Shown: one piece after another, positions 7,513 to 16,836 of the stretch
Position numbering within the stretch: position 1 is the stretch's first letter
Layout: each line of letters begins with the position of its first letter
Source of the DNA: CAWEHT01 sp963808455
GTDB taxonomy: Bacteria > Chloroflexota > Anaerolineae > CG2-30-64-16
Assembly (NCBI GenBank): GCA_963808455.1
Contig: CAWEHT010000248.1
Span: forward strand, 1-23,075
Reading direction: 5' to 3'
Length of the DNA: 23,075 nucleotides
Position numbers and translations under genes: made by a program
Notes under the pieces: generated by a model
Told to the model about the DNA's origin: nothing
Databases searched by the model: none
What the model saw: the letters and a program-made list of their open reading frames with translations, nothing else

Positions 7513-10500
7513 ATGCCTGAGAGACACATTGTTACGATCGACGGCAACGAAGCTGCGGCTTACGCTGCCTTTAAGACCAATGAAGTGATCGCCATTTACC
7601 CGATCACCCCCTCCAGCAACATGGGCGAATGGGCCGATGCCTGGGCCGCCAAGGGCGACAAGAACATCTGGGGCACGGTGCCCCTGGTGGTGGAGATGCA
7701 GTCTGAAGGCGGCGCTGCGGGGGCGGTCCATGGCGCGCTGCAGACCGGCTCGCTCACGACCACCTTCACCGCGTCGCAGGGCCTGTTGCTCATGATCCCC
7801 AATATGTTCAAGATCGCGGGCGAGCTGACCTCCGCAGTATTCCACATCGCGGCCCGCTGCGTCGCCACGCACGCGCTTTCGATCTTCGGCGACCACAGTG
7901 ACGTGATGGCAGCCCGTTCGACGGGCTGGGCCATGTTGGCCAGCAACAACCCGCAGGAAGTGATGGACCTGGCCCTGGTCGCCCAGGCTGCCACCCTGCG
8001 CGCCCGCGTGCCTTTCGTCCATTTCTTCGACGGCTTTCGCACCAGCCACGAGATCCGCAAGATCGAGGAGCTGAGCGACGACGACTTCCGGGCCATGATC
8101 GACGACGGCCTGGTGCGGGCGCACCGGGAGCGGGCGCTCAATCCCGAGCGCCCGTTCATTCGCGGCACGGCCCAGAATCCCGACGTCTTCTTCCAGGCGC
8201 GCGAAGCCATCAACCCCTACTACCTGGCCGTCCCGGCCATCGTGCAGGAGGAGATGGACAAGTTCGCGCAGGTCGTGGGGCGCCAGTACCACCTGTTTGA
8301 CTACGTCGGTGCGCCGGACGCCGAGCGCGTGATCGCCATCATGGGCTCCGGGGGCGATGTAGCCCACGAGACCGTCGACTACCTGGTCGCCCGGGGCGAG
8401 AAGGTCGGGCTGCTCAAGGTGCACCTCTATCGCCCGTTCAGCATCGAGCACTTCCTGGGCGCGCTCCCGAAGACCGTGAAAGTCATCTCGGCCATGGACC
8501 GCACCAAGGAGCCGGGCGCGGTGGGTGAGCCGTTCTACCAGGACTGCGTGACCGCCATGGTCGAAGGCGACCGTGCGATCAAAGTGCTCGGCGGCCGCTA
8601 CGGCCTGGCCAGCAAGGAATTCACCCCGGCCATGGTCAAGGCCGTGTTCGACAACATGGCCGCCCCCAGGCCGAAGAACCATTTCACCGTCGGCATCCTC
8701 GACGATGTGACGGACACCAGCCTGGCTTTCGACCCGGCCTTCAGCGTGGAGGGGGCCGATGTGGCGCGCTGTCTGTTCTATGGCCTCGGCGCCGACGGCA
8801 CGGTGGGTGCCAACCACAACTCGATCCGCATCATCGGCGGGGAAACGTCGAACTACGCACAGGGCTACTTCTTCTACGACTCGAAGAAGTCGGGCACGCT
8901 GACCACTTCGCACCTGCGTTTTGGCCCCAACCCGATCCGGTCCAGCTACCTGATCGATTCGGCGACCTTCGTGGCCTGCCACCAGTGGGGTTTCCTCGAG
9001 CGCTACGACGTGCTCGGCGGGGCAGCCACAGGCGCGACCTTCTTACTCAACAGCCTGTACGGGCCGGACGAGATCTGGGACAGGCTGCCTCGCAAGGTCC
9101 AGGAGCAGATCCTGGCCAAGAAGCTCAAGCTGTTCGTGATCGACGCTTACGAGGTGGCCAAGGCCACGGGCATGGGCGTGCGCATCAACACCATCATGCA
9201 GACCTGCTTCTTCGCCATCTCGGGCATCCTGCCCAGAGATGAGGCCATCGCCAGGATCAAAGAATCGATCCGCAAGACCTACGGCCGCCGCGGTGACATC
9301 GTCGTGCAGCAGAACTTCGCCGCGGTGGACCATACCCTGGCGCACCTGTATGAGGTCCACTACCCGGACCGGCTTACCAGCGACCTTCAGTTGCCACCCA
9401 TCGTGCCGGTCGAAGCGCCGGAATTCGTCCAGCAGGTGACCGCGCCGATGATTGCGGGCAACGGCGACGCCATGCCGGTCTCGGCTTTCCCGGTCGACGG
9501 CACATTCCCCACGGGGACGACACAGTGGGAGAAGCGCAACCTGGCGCTGGAGATCCCGGTGTGGGACCTCTCCATCTGCATCCAGTGCAACAAGTGCGCG
9601 CTCGTCTGCCCACACGCGGCCATACGCACCAAGGTCTATGACCCGACCTATCTGGAGAAAGCGCCGGCCACCTTCAAGTCGATGGATTACAAAGACCGCG
9701 CCCTGCCCGGCAAAAAATACACCGTGCAGGTAGCCGCCGAAGATTGCACGGGGTGCGGGCTCTGCGTCGAGGCCTGCCCGGCGAAGAACAAGAGCGAGCC
9801 CAAGTTCAAGGCCATCAACATGGCGCCGCAGTTGCCGCTGCGCTTCCAGGAACGCGAGAATTTTGCCTTCTTTATCGACCTGCCCGAGCTTGACCGCACG
9901 GCCATCCCGTTGAACAACGTCAAGAACTCGCAGCTGCTGCAGCCGCTGTTCGAATTCTCCGGCGCCTGCGCCGGCTGCGGCGAAACGCCCTACGTCAAGC
10001 TGGTCAGCCAGCTCTTCGGCGACCGGGCGATCATCGCCAATGCCACCGGCTGCTCGTCGATTTACGGGGGCAATCTGCCGACCACGCCCTGGGCCCAAAA
10101 CAAGGAAGGGCGTGGCCCGGTCTGGTCCAACAGTCTCTTCGAGGACAACGCCGAGTTCGGCCTGGGCTTCCGCCTCACGGTGGACAAACAGGCCGAGTTC
10201 GCCCGCGAGCTGATCGCGGCCCACCCGCGGCCGTGGGTGAGGAGCTGGCCGAGGGGCTGCTGAAAGCCGACCAGACCACCAAGAAAGGCATCGCTGAGCA
10301 GCGGCAAAGGGTGGCGGAGCTCAAGCAGCGCCTGAGCAGCGCAGGCGAGCCGTGGGCCGCGCAGTTGCTGCCCATTGCAGACATGCTGGTCAAGCGCAGC
10401 ATCTGGATCATGGGCGGCGACGGCTGGGCCTACGACATCGGCTACGGAGGGCTGGATCACGTGCTGGCCTCGGGCCGCAACGTGAATGTGCTGGTCCTCG

Positions 10501-11054
10501 ACACGCAGGTGTACTCCAACACCGGCGGCCAGGCGTCCAAGGCGACCCCCCGCGCGGCCGTGGCCCGCTTTGCAGCCGCCGGCAAAGGGTTGCCCAAGAA
10601 AGACCTGGGCATGATCGCCATGGCCTATGGAAACATCTACGTGGCCCAGATCGCCATGGGCGCCAACGATGCACAGACGGTGCGGGCCATGCTGGAAGCC
10701 GAAGCCTACGATGGGCCAAGCCTGATCATCGCCTACAGCCACTGCATTCAGCAAGGGCTGGACACGAAGTTCGGCCTCAGCCAGCAGAAGCTGGCGGTCG
10801 ACAGCGGCGCCTGGGTGCTCTATCGTCACAACCCGATCCTGGCGGGCCAGGGCAAGAACCCGCTGACGCTGGACTCGAAAGGGCCCAAGATCCCGCTCAA
10901 GGACTACATCTACAATGAGACACGCTACAGTTCGCTGGTTCGCGCCGACGAGGAGCGGGCCGAGATGCTGCTGCACCTGGCCGAAAAGGATGTGATGGCT
11001 CGCTGGCAGCAACTGGAGCGTCTGGCGGCTGCTAATGGCGGCGGCGACCAGTAG
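7513..11054 (+). CDS. nifJ: Pyruvate:ferredoxin (flavodoxin) oxidoreductase (frameshifted at about 10226)
   Basis: About 1180 residues, the normal length of single-chain PFOR, which converts pyruvate and CoA to acetyl-CoA, CO2 and reduced ferredoxin. Domains in order: the pyruvate/TPP domain with YPITPSS (29-35), TASQGL and FGDHSDVM; the central gamma-type domain; two [4Fe-4S] motifs (Cys689/692/695/699 and Cys745/748/751/755); and the TPP domain with GACAGCGETPY (Cys819, Cys822), ATGCSS (Cys847), GGDGWAYDIGYGG and VYSNTGGQASK. The start ATG 7513 has AGGAG upstream. Near 10222-10232 the reading frame breaks ('cacccgcggccgtg'). Either one base is missing, or two (cg) are surplus; both restore ...GEELAEGLLKAD. 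Uncorrected, the first frame stops at 10263. The next gene follows after 38 bases. Confidence 0.95.
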
Positions 11055-11092
11055 CCGAAAATGACTGAATGCGATGAGGAAAGGACAAACTC

Positions 11093-12090
11093 ATGGAACT
11101 GACCACGACGTATATGGGCCTCAAGCTCAAACATCCCATCGTTCCGTCAGCTTCGCCGCTGTCGAAAAGCCTCAGCGGCATCCGGGCGCTGGAAGAGCGC
11201 GGGTGCGCCGGCAATCACCATGTACTCGCTGTTCGAGGAGCAGATCGACATCGATGCCCTGGCCCAGCACCATTTCATCGAGCAGGCGCTCTACGTCTCG
11301 GCCGAAGCGACGGCTCCCTTTCCGGAACCGGCCGAGTACAATAGCGGCCCCGAAGGCTACCTCGAACTGATCCGGCATGCCAAGGAGGCAGTGGCCGTGC
11401 CGGTGATCGGCAGCTTGAACGGTGTCACGCCGGGCGGATGGATCGAGTATGCCCGCAAGATCGAGCAAGCCGGAGCCGATGCGTTGGAGCTGAACATCTA
11501 CTTCGTCCCGACGAACCCGCGCATGGCCTGCGACGAAGTGGAGCGGCTGTACCTGGCGATCCTGAAAGAAGTGAAGGGCTACGTCAAGATCCCTGTGGCG
11601 ATGAAGCTCAGCCCGTTCTTCAGCGCCTTCCCCAACATGGCCCACAAACTGGACGAGGCCGGCGCCAATGGGCTGGTGCTCTTCAACCGCTTCTATCAGC
11701 CTGACCTCAACCCGGAGGAGCTGGCGGTCAAGCCGAACCTCGTCCTGAGCGACTCAGACGAGCTGCGCCTGCCGCTGCGCTGGGTCGCGATCCTGTGCGG
11801 GCACGTGGGGGCCTCGCTGGCGCTCACCACGGGGGTCCATACACCGGAGGACGTCGTCAAGGCCATCATGGCCGGCGCGGACATCGCCAATGTCTGCTCG
11901 GTGCTGCTGCACGGTGGCGTGGGCAAGCTGGGCGAGCTCGTGAACGGCCTGCGCGCCTGGATGGAAGCTCACGAGTACGAGTCCGTCGGTCAAATGAAAG
12001 GCTGCCTCAGCCAGCGCTCCTGCCCGGAGCCGGCGGCCTTCGAGCGCGCCAACTACATGAAGGCGCTAACGCGCTACCAGAATCCAGTGA
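11093..12090 (+). CDS. Dihydroorotate dehydrogenase-like flavoprotein (frameshifted at about 11198, probable second shift at the 3' end)
   Basis: TIM-barrel FMN protein of the dihydroorotate dehydrogenase/PreA kind. Visible segments are MELTTTYMGLKLKHPIVPSASPLS, then (after the shift) MYSLFEEQIDID, VIGSLNGVTPGGW, ADALELNIYF, VKIPVAMKLSPFF, GANGLVLFNRFY, LALTTGVHTPEDVVKAIMAGAD. This is the DHOD-like group often encoded beside PFOR. It lacks a PyrK partner here, and a role in pyrimidine synthesis is doubtful. At 11191-11203 'gaagagCgcggg' carries a surplus C (C11198); removing it gives LEEAGAPAITMYSLFEEQ. Past ...ANYMKALTRYQN the frame stays open to 12437 with no family-like content. A surplus base near 12083 would bring TGA 12088-12090 into frame and give 332 residues, close to what I expect for the family, so I end the gene there. 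AGGAAAGG precedes the start. Confidence 0.85.
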
Positions 12091-12224
12091 GGGCCTCTGG
12101 CTCGTCTGCCGGCACGAAGCGATTGGAGCACCTTGACGCGCGGCAGGCAGCGCCCGGCACGCCGAGGGCCGCGAACCGGCGGGCCAGGAACACACGTCAT
12201 CTTGATCGGGTAACGTACATACCT

Positions 12225-12265
12225 CTGCCTTGGTGGCTGGCCCAAAATGCCAGCCACCAAGGCAG
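12225..12265. terminator. Perfect 17-bp hairpin downstream of the flavoprotein gene
   Basis: CTGCCTTGGTGGCTGGC (12225-12241) is the exact reverse complement of 12249-12265, with the 7-base loop CCAAAAT. It lies about 135 bases after the expected end of the nifJ/flavoprotein unit. There is no T-run on either side, so it is not a classical intrinsic terminator. A U-less terminator, an RNA-stabilising 3' structure or a protein-binding site are possible. Confidence 0.55.
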
Positions 12266-12608
12266 GCCGGCTGCCGCGGCTCGGGGCCACGGCGGCAAGC
12301 GCCGCATGCAAGGCGCCGGTTCCCAGAACGGCCTTCGGCGGGCAGCAGGCGCAAGTCACAATGCCCCAGGTTTTCCCCTTGCCCACGCTGCCTTGGCTGG
12401 AATGAAAATGCCCCGTCTCGAGCGGCATCACGTCTGAACATTTGCCTATTGCCACATAAGGAAAGCCTTATTCCCACCGGCCCACGCAGGTGATATGCTG
12501 GGCTGGATACAAGGACGTCAGGGAAAGGGTGCACCCGATCGACGCAGGGTATCCCGGCACAGGGCCTTACTGGTGTAACCGCAAGCCACGTCTTCGGCAG
12601 CACCAGGT

Positions 12609-12830
12609 GTCATTCTGAGTCCCCCATGCCGCCGCGCCGGCACATGGGCGGCCAAGAAACCCGCCAATGTCACCCTGAGGCCGGGTCCCGTGACGCACTT
12701 GACGAGCAGGGTCGCCCAGGCCGAAGGGTCCGTCGCCGGGGAGTTTCTTGGTAGCGGGCCTACGGTCCACCGGGGCCGCGGCAAGCCGCCAGCGACGAAG
12801 TCCCCGCAGAAGGAGAATCCGTCGGGCACC
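12609..12830. repeat. Dispersed intergenic repeat cluster, copy 2
   Basis: GTCATTCTGAG (12609-12619) and GTCACCCTGAG (12669-12679) are variants of the GTCATGCTGAG at 7194. GCGGCAAGCCGCCAGCGA (12778-12795) matches 7228-7245 with two mismatches. The 9-base pair CCAAGAAAC (12652-12660) and GTTTCTTGG (12743-12751) is inverted. The stretch is non-coding and looks like a degenerate mosaic of one repeat family. Confidence 0.5.
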
Positions 12831-13180
12831 ACCGAACAGGTTGATTGATTTTGCACCAGCGGTTGCCCTGCCGACCTCGTTCCCTGCGCCGACAGCCGCC
12901 GGACGGGAAGGGCCTGGCAACTTTCCGGGCCTGTGCGCCGCTTCGATCCCTCTGCACGTCGCCGCGGGGCTCAGACCGCTCGCTCTTGAAAGGGGGTGGT
13001 ACGCTAGGGAGACCTTCGGCCATAGAGGGCCAGGACAAGGCGCGCCAGGCCCCTATGCGGGTACCGATGATGGCCGCGCAAAGTAACCTCGGACAGTTCC
13101 CGACAAGGTTGTCTCACCCGCACCGCATGCGTTCGCCGACGATATACGGGCTCCTATCAGTTGGCGAGGAGGGAGAAAGC

Positions 13181-14848
13181 ATGAGAGCCAAGCTCTGGAC
13201 CGTCGTCTTGGTCCTTCTTCTGGTCGGTATGTTATTCAGCTCGTGCGCGCCCAGCCCTGCCCCCACCTCTGCCCCGGCCCCCGCTGTACAGCCCACCCAG
13301 CCGCCGGTGGTAGTCACGCAAATCGTAGAAAAGCCCATCACCGTCACGCAGGTGGTAACTCAACCGGTCGTGGCGCAACCAACTCCCGTGAAACCGGTGG
13401 GAACCCTCACCCTTGCTTTGAGCGCCTCCCCAAACTCGATTGATATGCCGCTCGCCTCGGAGCGGGAAGCGCAGAACGCGAGCTGGCCCATGTTCGACAG
13501 CCTGGTCTGGCTCAACGACCAGGGCAAAGTCGTGCCGGCGCTGGCCACGAGTTGGGATATCTCACCCGACGGCAAGGCCTACACGTTCCACCTCCGCCAG
13601 GGCGTCAGTTTCAGCAACGGCGAGCCCTTCACCGCCGATTCGGTGATCGCCTCCTGGAAACACGGACAGAGCAAGGGCATGCACTGGGTGGAAAAGTGGT
13701 CGGTTGTGACAGACGTGCAGAAAGTCAACGACTATACGGTCAAGCTCGTGCTCAGTGCCCCGAATGTTCTCTTGCTGCGCATCATCGCTCAATTCTGGGC
13801 CATGATCCCGCCCAAATACCTGGCCCAGGTCGGCGATGATGGCTTCAGCGCCAAGCCGATCGGCACCGGCCCCTTCGTGCTGCAGGAATGGGTCAAAGAC
13901 GACCGCATCGTGTACAAGGCCAACCCGAACTACTGGGTCCCCGGCGAGCCCAAGGTCGACACCCTCATCTTCCGCCCTGTCCCTGATGAATCCACGCGCA
14001 TCGCCGCGGTCCAGACGGGTGAGGTGGATGTTGCCCCACGTCTCACTTCAGACGAGGCGCAGAGCCTGCTGGGCGCGCCCAACCTGAGGATCGTCAAGTA
14101 TACGGTGGATCGCGAATTCTACATCGCCTTCAACAACATGACCTCCGGTAAAGGCCAGCCGACCGAGGATGTGAGGGTTCGCCAGGCGATGAACTACGCC
14201 GTGGACCGGGCGGCCATCATCAAGTCGCTTTTCGGAGGCTACGGCAATCTATCGACAGGGCTCATCGCGCCCAACGACATGGGCTACGATGCCTCGATCA
14301 AGCCGTACCCCTATGATCCTGCCAAGGCCAAGCAGTTGCTGTCAGATGCCGGCTTCCCCAACGGTTTCTCGATGGACTTTGCCTGCCCGTCTGGGGCTTA
14401 CACCCATTTCGAGGAAGTTTGCCAGGCGGTGCAAGAGTACTTGAAGAAGGTCGGCATCACCACGAACCTGGACATCGAGGAGTCCGGGCACTATTGGGAC
14501 CTGGAGGGGCAGAAGCAGTTGCCCCCGCTCTTCGGCGATAGCTGGGCCGAAACCAGCGGCGAAGCCTACCCGCGCCTGCAGGGTGCCTTGGGAGGCAAGG
14601 ATGCGGCATTTTCATCGTGGACCGACCCCAAGATCCTGGCCTACCTGGCCCAGATCGCGTCCACAGTGGACGACACGCAGCGCGCGGCGGTCTACGGCCA
14701 ACTCAAGAAGTACATGTACGACAACCCGCCCTTCATTTATCTCTATGAACCCGTGACGTTCGAGGCTGTGAACAACCGCGTCCAGGCCTACGCGCCACGG
14801 GCCGCAGAAGAGTACTACCTGAAAGACACCTGGGCGCTGACCCAGTAG
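13181..14848 (+). CDS. ABC transporter substrate-binding lipoprotein, family 5 (oligopeptide/dipeptide type)
   Basis: 555 residues with a lipoprotein signal (MRAKLWTVVLVLLLVGMLFSS, lipidated Cys22). A long Pro/Ala/Thr/Val linker with repeated TQxV units (about 24-73) follows; such linkers are frequent in Chloroflexota lipoproteins. The mature domain is SBP_bac_5: NGEPFTADSVIASWKH, VKLVLSAPNV, IGTGPFVLQEW, KANPNYW, VRVRQAMNYAVDR, YDPAKAKQLLSDAGFPNGF. It captures oligopeptides or similar solutes outside the membrane for the permeases encoded next. The start is clear: AGGAGGG lies about 8 bases before ATG 13181. Open sequence upstream in the same frame is not coding. Ligand unknown. A strong hairpin separates it from the permease genes. 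Confidence 0.94.
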   Translation: MRAKLWTVVLVLLLVGMLFSSCAPSPAPTSAPAPAVQPTQPPVVVTQIVEKPITVTQVVTQPVVAQPTPVKPVGTLTLALSASPNSIDMPLASEREAQNASWPMFDSLVWLNDQGKVVPALATSWDISPDGKAYTFHLRQGVSFSNGEPFTADSVIASWKHGQSKGMHWVEKWSVVTDVQKVNDYTVKLVLSAPNVLLLRIIAQFWAMIPPKYLAQVGDDGFSAKPIGTGPFVLQEWVKDDRIVYKANPNYWVPGEPKVDTLIFRPVPDESTRIAAVQTGEVDVAPRLTSDEAQSLLGAPNLRIVKYTVDREFYIAFNNMTSGKGQPTEDVRVRQAMNYAVDRAAIIKSLFGGYGNLSTGLIAPNDMGYDASIKPYPYDPAKAKQLLSDAGFPNGFSMDFACPSGAYTHFEEVCQAVQEYLKKVGITTNLDIEESGHYWDLEGQKQLPPLFGDSWAETSGEAYPRLQGALGGKDAAFSSWTDPKILAYLAQIASTVDDTQRAAVYGQLKKYMYDNPPFIYLYEPVTFEAVNNRVQAYAPRAAEEYYLKDTWALTQ

Positions 14849-14883
14849 GCAACGCCCCTGCCCACGCCAACCTCGTGGGAAAG

Positions 14884-14925
14884 ACGTGGCCCCCTTTCGC
14901 CAGCTGATGGAGAAGGGGGCCACGT
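14884..14925. promoter_or_regulatory. Perfect 13-bp intercistronic hairpin between binding protein and permease
   Basis: ACGTGGCCCCCTT (14884-14896) pairs exactly with AAGGGGGCCACGT (14913-14925) around a 16-base loop. It lies 36 bases after the binding-protein stop and 42 bases before the permease start, with no T-run. In ABC operons such hairpins commonly protect the upstream mRNA or partly stop transcription, giving more binding protein than permease. That role is inferred here. Confidence 0.6.
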
Positions 14926-14966
14926 ACGGGCCAGGGGTGCCCTACGCCACGCAAGGGGACTTCGTC

Positions 14967-15888
14967 GTGCAACGTTACTTGCTCTCCCGCGTGCTGCAAT
15001 CGATTCTGGTCCTGTTTGGTGTCTTGTTGCTCGTGTTCTTCCTCGTGCGGGCAACCGGTGACCCGGCCAGGCTGATGATGTCGCCGCGAGGCCTCCGATG
15101 CGGATATTGCTGCCTTCCGGCACGAAATGGGTTTCGACAAGCCCGAGATCGTCCAATTTGGAGACTTCATGGCGCGCGCCGTCGTCGGCGATTTCGGCGA
15201 ATCGCTTCACTACCGCGAATCGGCCCTCGCGCTCGTCCTCGAGCGCCTGCCGGCCACGGTCGAGCTGGCCCTGGTGGGCCTGGTGATGGCGGTGGTGCTG
15301 GCCATTCCCCTCGGCTTGCTCGCGGGCAGCCGGCCGGGCAGCTGGGCCGATTCGGCCTCCCGCTTCATGGGCCTCCTTGGCCAGACCGTCCCCAACTTCT
15401 GGCTGGCCATGATCTTGATCCTGGTGTTCGCGGTAAGATTCCGCGTGTTCCCCTCCTTCGGCCGCGACAACTGGTCTTCGGTCATCCTGCCCGCTTTCGC
15501 CCTGAGCATGGTGACCATGGGGCAGATGGTGCGTTTGACACGCGCGGCGGTGCTGGAAGTGCGCAACCAGGACTATATCCGGACCGCCTTCGGCAAGGGG
15601 CTGTCTTCACAGGCCGTCTACCTCGGGCACGTGCTCAGAAATGTGGCTGTCCCGCTGATCAGTTTCATCGGCGTGGAGTTCGGCTACATGCTGGGCGGCT
15701 CGATCTACATCGAGACCATCTTTTCCTGGCCTGGCCTTGGCAATATGGTCGCCCAGGCCGTGGCCGATCGCGATTTTCCTCTGGTCCAGGCCGTGGCATT
15801 TTTTACGAGCCTTGTCGTCGTCCTCTTGAACCTTACGACAGACATCGCCTATGGGCTGATAGACCCCAGGATCAGATATGGCAAATGA
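14967..15888 (+). CDS. ABC transporter permease, DppB/OppB type (frameshifted at 15087)
   Basis: About 306 residues after correction. The N-terminus YLLSRVLQSILVLFGVLLLVFFLVRATGDPA is typical of the first inner-membrane permease of peptide importers. The rest has about five more hydrophobic segments and the ATPase-contact (EAA) loop RTAFGKGLSSQAVYLGHVLRN, then FSWPGLGNMVAQAV near the end. The start is taken as GTG 14967 with AAGGGG about 9 bases upstream; the earlier open sequence overlaps a hairpin. At 15081-15090 'tcgccgCgag' has one surplus C (15087). Removing it gives MMSPEASDADIAAFRHEMGFDKPEIV, the expected variable periplasmic loop. Both halves are conserved, so an assembly error is likely. 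The end overlaps the next permease by 11 bases. Confidence 0.9.
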
Positions 15889-16808
15889 GCTAAGTGCGCA
15901 AGCCGGCGGAGGAGGTGTCGTGCTGATGCCGGGCCGCCCCGCCAGGAGCTTGCTCGGCACCATGGGGCATTCGCTCTGGCGCGACCGTTCTGGTATCATC
16001 GGGCTCACGCTCTGCGCGCTGGTGCTCTTTTGCGCCATCTGCGCGCCGTGGGTTTCGCCACATGATCCTTTCGATCAGCACCTGGACATTGCCAAGCAGC
16101 CACCGGCGTGGAGCGCCGGTGGCACCTGGAGCTACCCGTTGGGCACGGACAATCTGGGCCGCGATCTCTTGAGCCGCATCATATATGGCAGCCGGGTCTC
16201 GCTGGTCGTCGGCTTCTGCGGCGTTCTGATCGCCTCGTCCATCGGCCTCGTCGTCGGTATGCTCTCCGGCTTCATCGGCGGAAGTCTCGACGCGGTCGTG
16301 ATGGGGATTGTCAATGTCCTCCTGGGATTCCCTTACCTCCTGTTTGTGGTGGTGGTGGCCTCTATCTTTGGCCGCAGCCTGGTGAACGTGATCCTCATTT
16401 TCGGTATCACGTGCTCGCCGCTATTTGCGCGCATGACGCGCGGTGATATCCTGGTGGTGCGCGAATACTGCTATGTCGAGGCCGCGCGCGAGCATAGGCG
16501 CGCAGCCTCTCCGTATCATGCTCAAGCACGTCCTGCCGAACGTGCTCGGATCGCTGATCACAGTGGCCACATTCCAGATGTCGGCCATGATCTTCTATGA
16601 GGCCGGGCTGAGCTTTCTCGGCCTGAGCGTGCCGCCAAGTGTGCCAAGTTGGGGGAACATGTTGGCGAACGGCCGCGAATACCTGGTGTCGGCCTCCTGG
16701 ATCGCCACATTCCCCGGCCTGGCCATCATGATCACCGCGCTCGGCATGAATCTGTTGGGTGACTGGATGCGCGACGCGTTGGACCCGCACCGGCGCCTCA
16801 AGGCTTAG
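15878..16808 (+). CDS. ABC transporter permease, DppC/OppC type (frameshifted at about 16487)
   Basis: About 309 residues after correction. It has the N-terminal cytoplasmic tail and first membrane helix (GIIGLTLCALVLFCAICAPWVSPHDPFDQ), then the DppC hallmark GTDNLGRDLLSRIIYGSRVSL. The EAA loop is split by the shift: YVEAAR in the first frame and SIGAQPLRIMLKHVLPN in the second. The break lies in 'gccgcgcgcgagc' (16481-16493), where one surplus base in the gcgcgcg run explains it. The end, FPGLAIMITALGMNLLGDWMRDALDP, is fully typical. ATG 15878 lies inside the end of the preceding permease gene, so translation is coupled. No ATPase genes (DppD/DppF) follow; the next gene is a phosphodiesterase. 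Confidence 0.9.
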
Positions 16809-16836
16809 TAATGCAATCAGGAAGGAAACAGCGAAG

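Larger units (their letters stand above)
12091..13180. other. Long non-coding gap with repeats and hairpins
   Basis: No convincing gene lies between the flavoprotein and the peptide-binding lipoprotein. Open frames here have no recognisable motifs and are explained by high GC. The stretch contains a perfect 17-bp hairpin (12225-12265), a repeat-rich section (12609-12830) with CCATG...CATGG and CCAAGAAAC...GTTTCTTGG inverted pairs, and a short leader before 13181 ending in AGGAGGG. A promoter for the transporter operon should lie in the last 300 bases, but none is clear. Confidence 0.6.

Noticed and set aside
12100..12437. Open plus-strand continuation as a genuine C-terminal domain of the flavoprotein
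   Set aside because: The composition is Arg/Ala/Gly-rich as expected for non-coding high-GC DNA, and the stretch contains the perfect 17-bp hairpin.
12988..13005. T-box-like core AGGGGGTGGTACGC upstream of the peptide-binding lipoprotein
   Set aside because: It resembles the T-box AGGGTGGTACCGCG but lacks a C. No stem I with specifier loop and no terminator/antiterminator pair is visible, and upstream DNA is repeat material. A covariance-model scan (RF00230) would settle it.
4290..16495. Programmed ribosomal frameshifting as an explanation for the six broken genes
   Set aside because: No common slippery heptamer, stimulating hairpin or internal Shine-Dalgarno is shared. The genes are unrelated enzymes that do not normally use recoding.
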